A stretch of 37,851 bases of DNA from a virus, in IMG/VR virus record IMGVR_UViG_3300049255_000147, positions 1-37,851 of that record. One strand, 5' to 3'. Of the stretch, positions 36,553-37,851 are shown piece after piece. Under the pieces are notes generated by a model that saw nothing but the letters and a program-made list of their open reading frames with translations, did not search any database and was not told the DNA's origin. Numbering within the stretch: the stretch's first letter is position 1; each line of letters starts with the position of its first letter. A program made the position numbers and the translations under genes.

Positions 36553-37851
36553 TCAGCCAGGGTCGCGGAGTACTGCGAGCAGACTGACGCATGGACTTCC
36601 AATGTTGAGTTGTTCACTTGCCGGTCGAAGGCCAGCCTCTCCGGCGAGTTCAACCAATTCCTCGCGGATCAAACCATGCTGAAACATCCCCCGCCGAGCA
36701 TCACTGAGGTAGCCGTCGCCTTCAGGCGGCCAGAGCTTTCGCGCGGCTTCACCGTCGATCTCGGCCCGCGATCGGGCAACCATCAACAAGCGTCCCTTTG
36801 GTAATAGACAACGGGCAGCACCGCGGATCGATTGCAGCCTTTGTGATTCTGTAGGTAACACGTTTAGAACATATAAAAGGAGGACAAGGTCAAATCGGTC
36901 GGATGGTAGAAAGGCGCGACCAAAATCCGGGTGCGGATCGTATCCGGCTACTGCGTAACCAAGGTTGGTGAGGTGCTGCACGTCGGCGCCGTGCCCGCAT
37001 CCGTAATCAAGGATAGAACGTACCCCCCATCGCCCGAGTGCGCCTGATGCGACGAGTTTTCGGACCGGCTTCGATGCGATGGAACGATGAATTGCAGTGT
37101 TGTGCGGGCGGACATTAATTGACGTCGTGACGGTAGCCGACTGAGGCTCGCTATGGGGCGGTGAAAAGGTGGGCGCTCCTTCAATTGCCATTCCTGGCCG
37201 TAGGTCAACGATACAGGCTGAGTGGTCGGTAAACGCGTTCGATCCGCTTCGCACCTCATGGTCGTAGCGGGCAACAAAAGCATTGCCTTCGGTAGCGAAG
37301 GCCAGATCACAGCGAAATCGCGTCCACTTACCCTTGTTGATCCGCTCAAACGTATATTGCTGCCCTCCTAGCCGAACGCACGTTGTGAGATCAACCAGCC
37401 CGATTTCGGCAAGCAATCTTGTGAGTGCGGCGCGTTCACCTGCGCTCGTCCATTTGCTCTCGTCGTCACCGTAGCGGCCGTCCATCGGCATGGGCGCCAA
37501 ATTGAAATCGCCAACCAATACAAGCGGCTTGGCATTGTCCATAAGCGAACAGCGAAGGGCGTCGAGTTGCCGAACCCGAACCCTGCTCGAGTAGGCCGAT
37601 AGATATATGCAGCAAATCAGGGTAGAATCTGATTCCACGAACACGGCTGGAATGTCGCTGTATCTAATTAGACGAACAACTTTTTGCTTAGCCCAACACG
37701 CAACGTGCCCGTCACCTGCGACTAGATCCATATCCACGATCTTCGGCGGCAAGCCTGCGCCTGGGCCAACAGCCTCCTGCAGCAGAAGAACTTCGGGATC
37801 GACGCGAACCAGCCATCGCTGCATTGCTCCCAGAGTCTTCGGATCATTCAA
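36553..37851 (-). CDS. EEP-family nuclease fused to SAM methyltransferase (5' end outside window)
   Basis: 432 residues visible; the frame is open at the window edge, and a few N-terminal residues including the first EEP strand are missing. Residues 1-220: endonuclease/exonuclease/phosphatase domain with catalytic Glu in VLLLQEAVG (Glu26), VLVGDFNLAP (114-117), RCDLAF and the DH pair in NAFTDHSACIVDL (209-210). Residues ~245-432: class I methyltransferase with NTAIHRSIASKPVRKLV, SILDYGCGHGADV (282-288), AGYDP and a YVLNVLP strand, resembling DNA phosphorothioation-associated methyltransferases. Clearly lower GC and different codon use than the prophage. Confidence 0.8.
   Translation of the reverse strand: MNDPKTLGAMQRWLVRVDPEVLLLQEAVGPGAGLPPKIVDMDLVAGDGHVACWAKQKVVRLIRYSDIPAVFVESDSTLICCIYLSAYSSRVRVRQLDALRCSLMDNAKPLVLVGDFNLAPMPMDGRYGDDESKWTSAGERAALTRLLAEIGLVDLTTCVRLGGQQYTFERINKGKWTRFRCDLAFATEGNAFVARYDHEVRSGSNAFTDHSACIVDLRPGMAIEGAPTFSPPHSEPQSATVTTSINVRPHNTAIHRSIASKPVRKLVASGALGRWGVRSILDYGCGHGADVQHLTNLGYAVAGYDPHPDFGRAFLPSDRFDLVLLLYVLNVLPTESQRLQSIRGAARCLLPKGRLLMVARSRAEIDGEAARKLWPPEGDGYLSDARRGMFQHGLIREELVELAGEAGLRPASEQLNIGSPCVSLLAVLRDPG

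Noticed and set aside
36033-36653. Minus-strand frame of 206 codons downstream of the EEP-methyltransferase
   Set aside because: No family pattern, Arg/Ser/Pro-rich, crosses the RAYT remnant and the putative prophage end.
36382-36804. Plus-strand frame as a complete gene of 140 codons
   Set aside because: Only the first ~37 codons match RAYT; the rest is antisense to the methyltransferase end.
1-37851. tRNA, rRNA or integrase-type attachment site
   Set aside because: No tRNA cloverleaf, rRNA segment or tyrosine/serine recombinase was recognised by eye; transposable phages do not need them.

Overview
The window is most of a Mu-like (transposable) prophage in a very GC-rich bacterium, plus about 1.7 kb of lower-GC flanking DNA at the right edge. 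The strong third-position GC bias, the GTG/ATGA-coupled starts and the type of phage genes suggest an alphaproteobacterium, perhaps Acetobacteraceae or another Rhodospirillales. The host is inferred, because no rRNA or housekeeping gene is visible. The left end of the prophage (repressor, transposase A/B) lies outside the window, which opens inside the Gam gene.

Layout. 1-2.5 kb: end of the early/middle region, with Gam, several small tightly overlapping genes, a GemA/gp16-like regulator and a Mor-like activator. 2.5-4.2 kb: lysis region, with a GH108-type endolysin, a lipoprotein and a DUF2730-type membrane protein. 4.2-8.8 kb: packaging, with a gp26-like protein, small terminase (gp27/DUF3486) and large terminase (gp28). 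About 2.2 kb of accessory genes splits the two terminase subunits, including an exported PLD-family nuclease on the opposite strand. 8.8-17.5 kb: head, with portal, Mu F-like protein carrying a C-terminal nuclease-like toxin domain, virion morphogenesis protein G, protease I (frameshifted) with nested scaffold Z, cement protein, major capsid, and the gp36/gp37/gp38 connectors. 17.5-27.8 kb: contractile tail, with sheath, tube, tail chaperone with a -1 frameshift site, tape measure with a tandem duplication, gp43 to gp48 baseplate. 27.8-35.1 kb: host-recognition module, with a glycine-rich fibre, small fibre-associated proteins, a beta-helix spike and an SGNH-esterase spike. The last three proteins, unusually, start with Sec signal peptides. 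35.2-36.0 kb: a Dam-type adenine methylase at the right end, where Mu carries mom.

The prophage probably ends near 36.1 kb. Two direct repeats with a 22-bp period there resemble the adjacent R1/R2 transposase sites at the Mu right end. Beyond it are a fragment of a REP-associated tyrosine transposase (RAYT) and an unusual EEP-nuclease/methyltransferase fusion on the minus strand, which runs off the window.

The late genes are almost all on the plus strand with 1-14 bp overlaps, so they are probably a few long transcripts started after Mor/C-type activation. The break in protease gene I suggests the prophage may be defective for head maturation unless the frameshift is a sequencing error. The most interesting parts are the signal-peptide-bearing spikes, the MuF toxin fusion, the terminase-splitting accessory block, three dispersed copies of a palindromic repeat, and the EEP-methyltransferase fusion.
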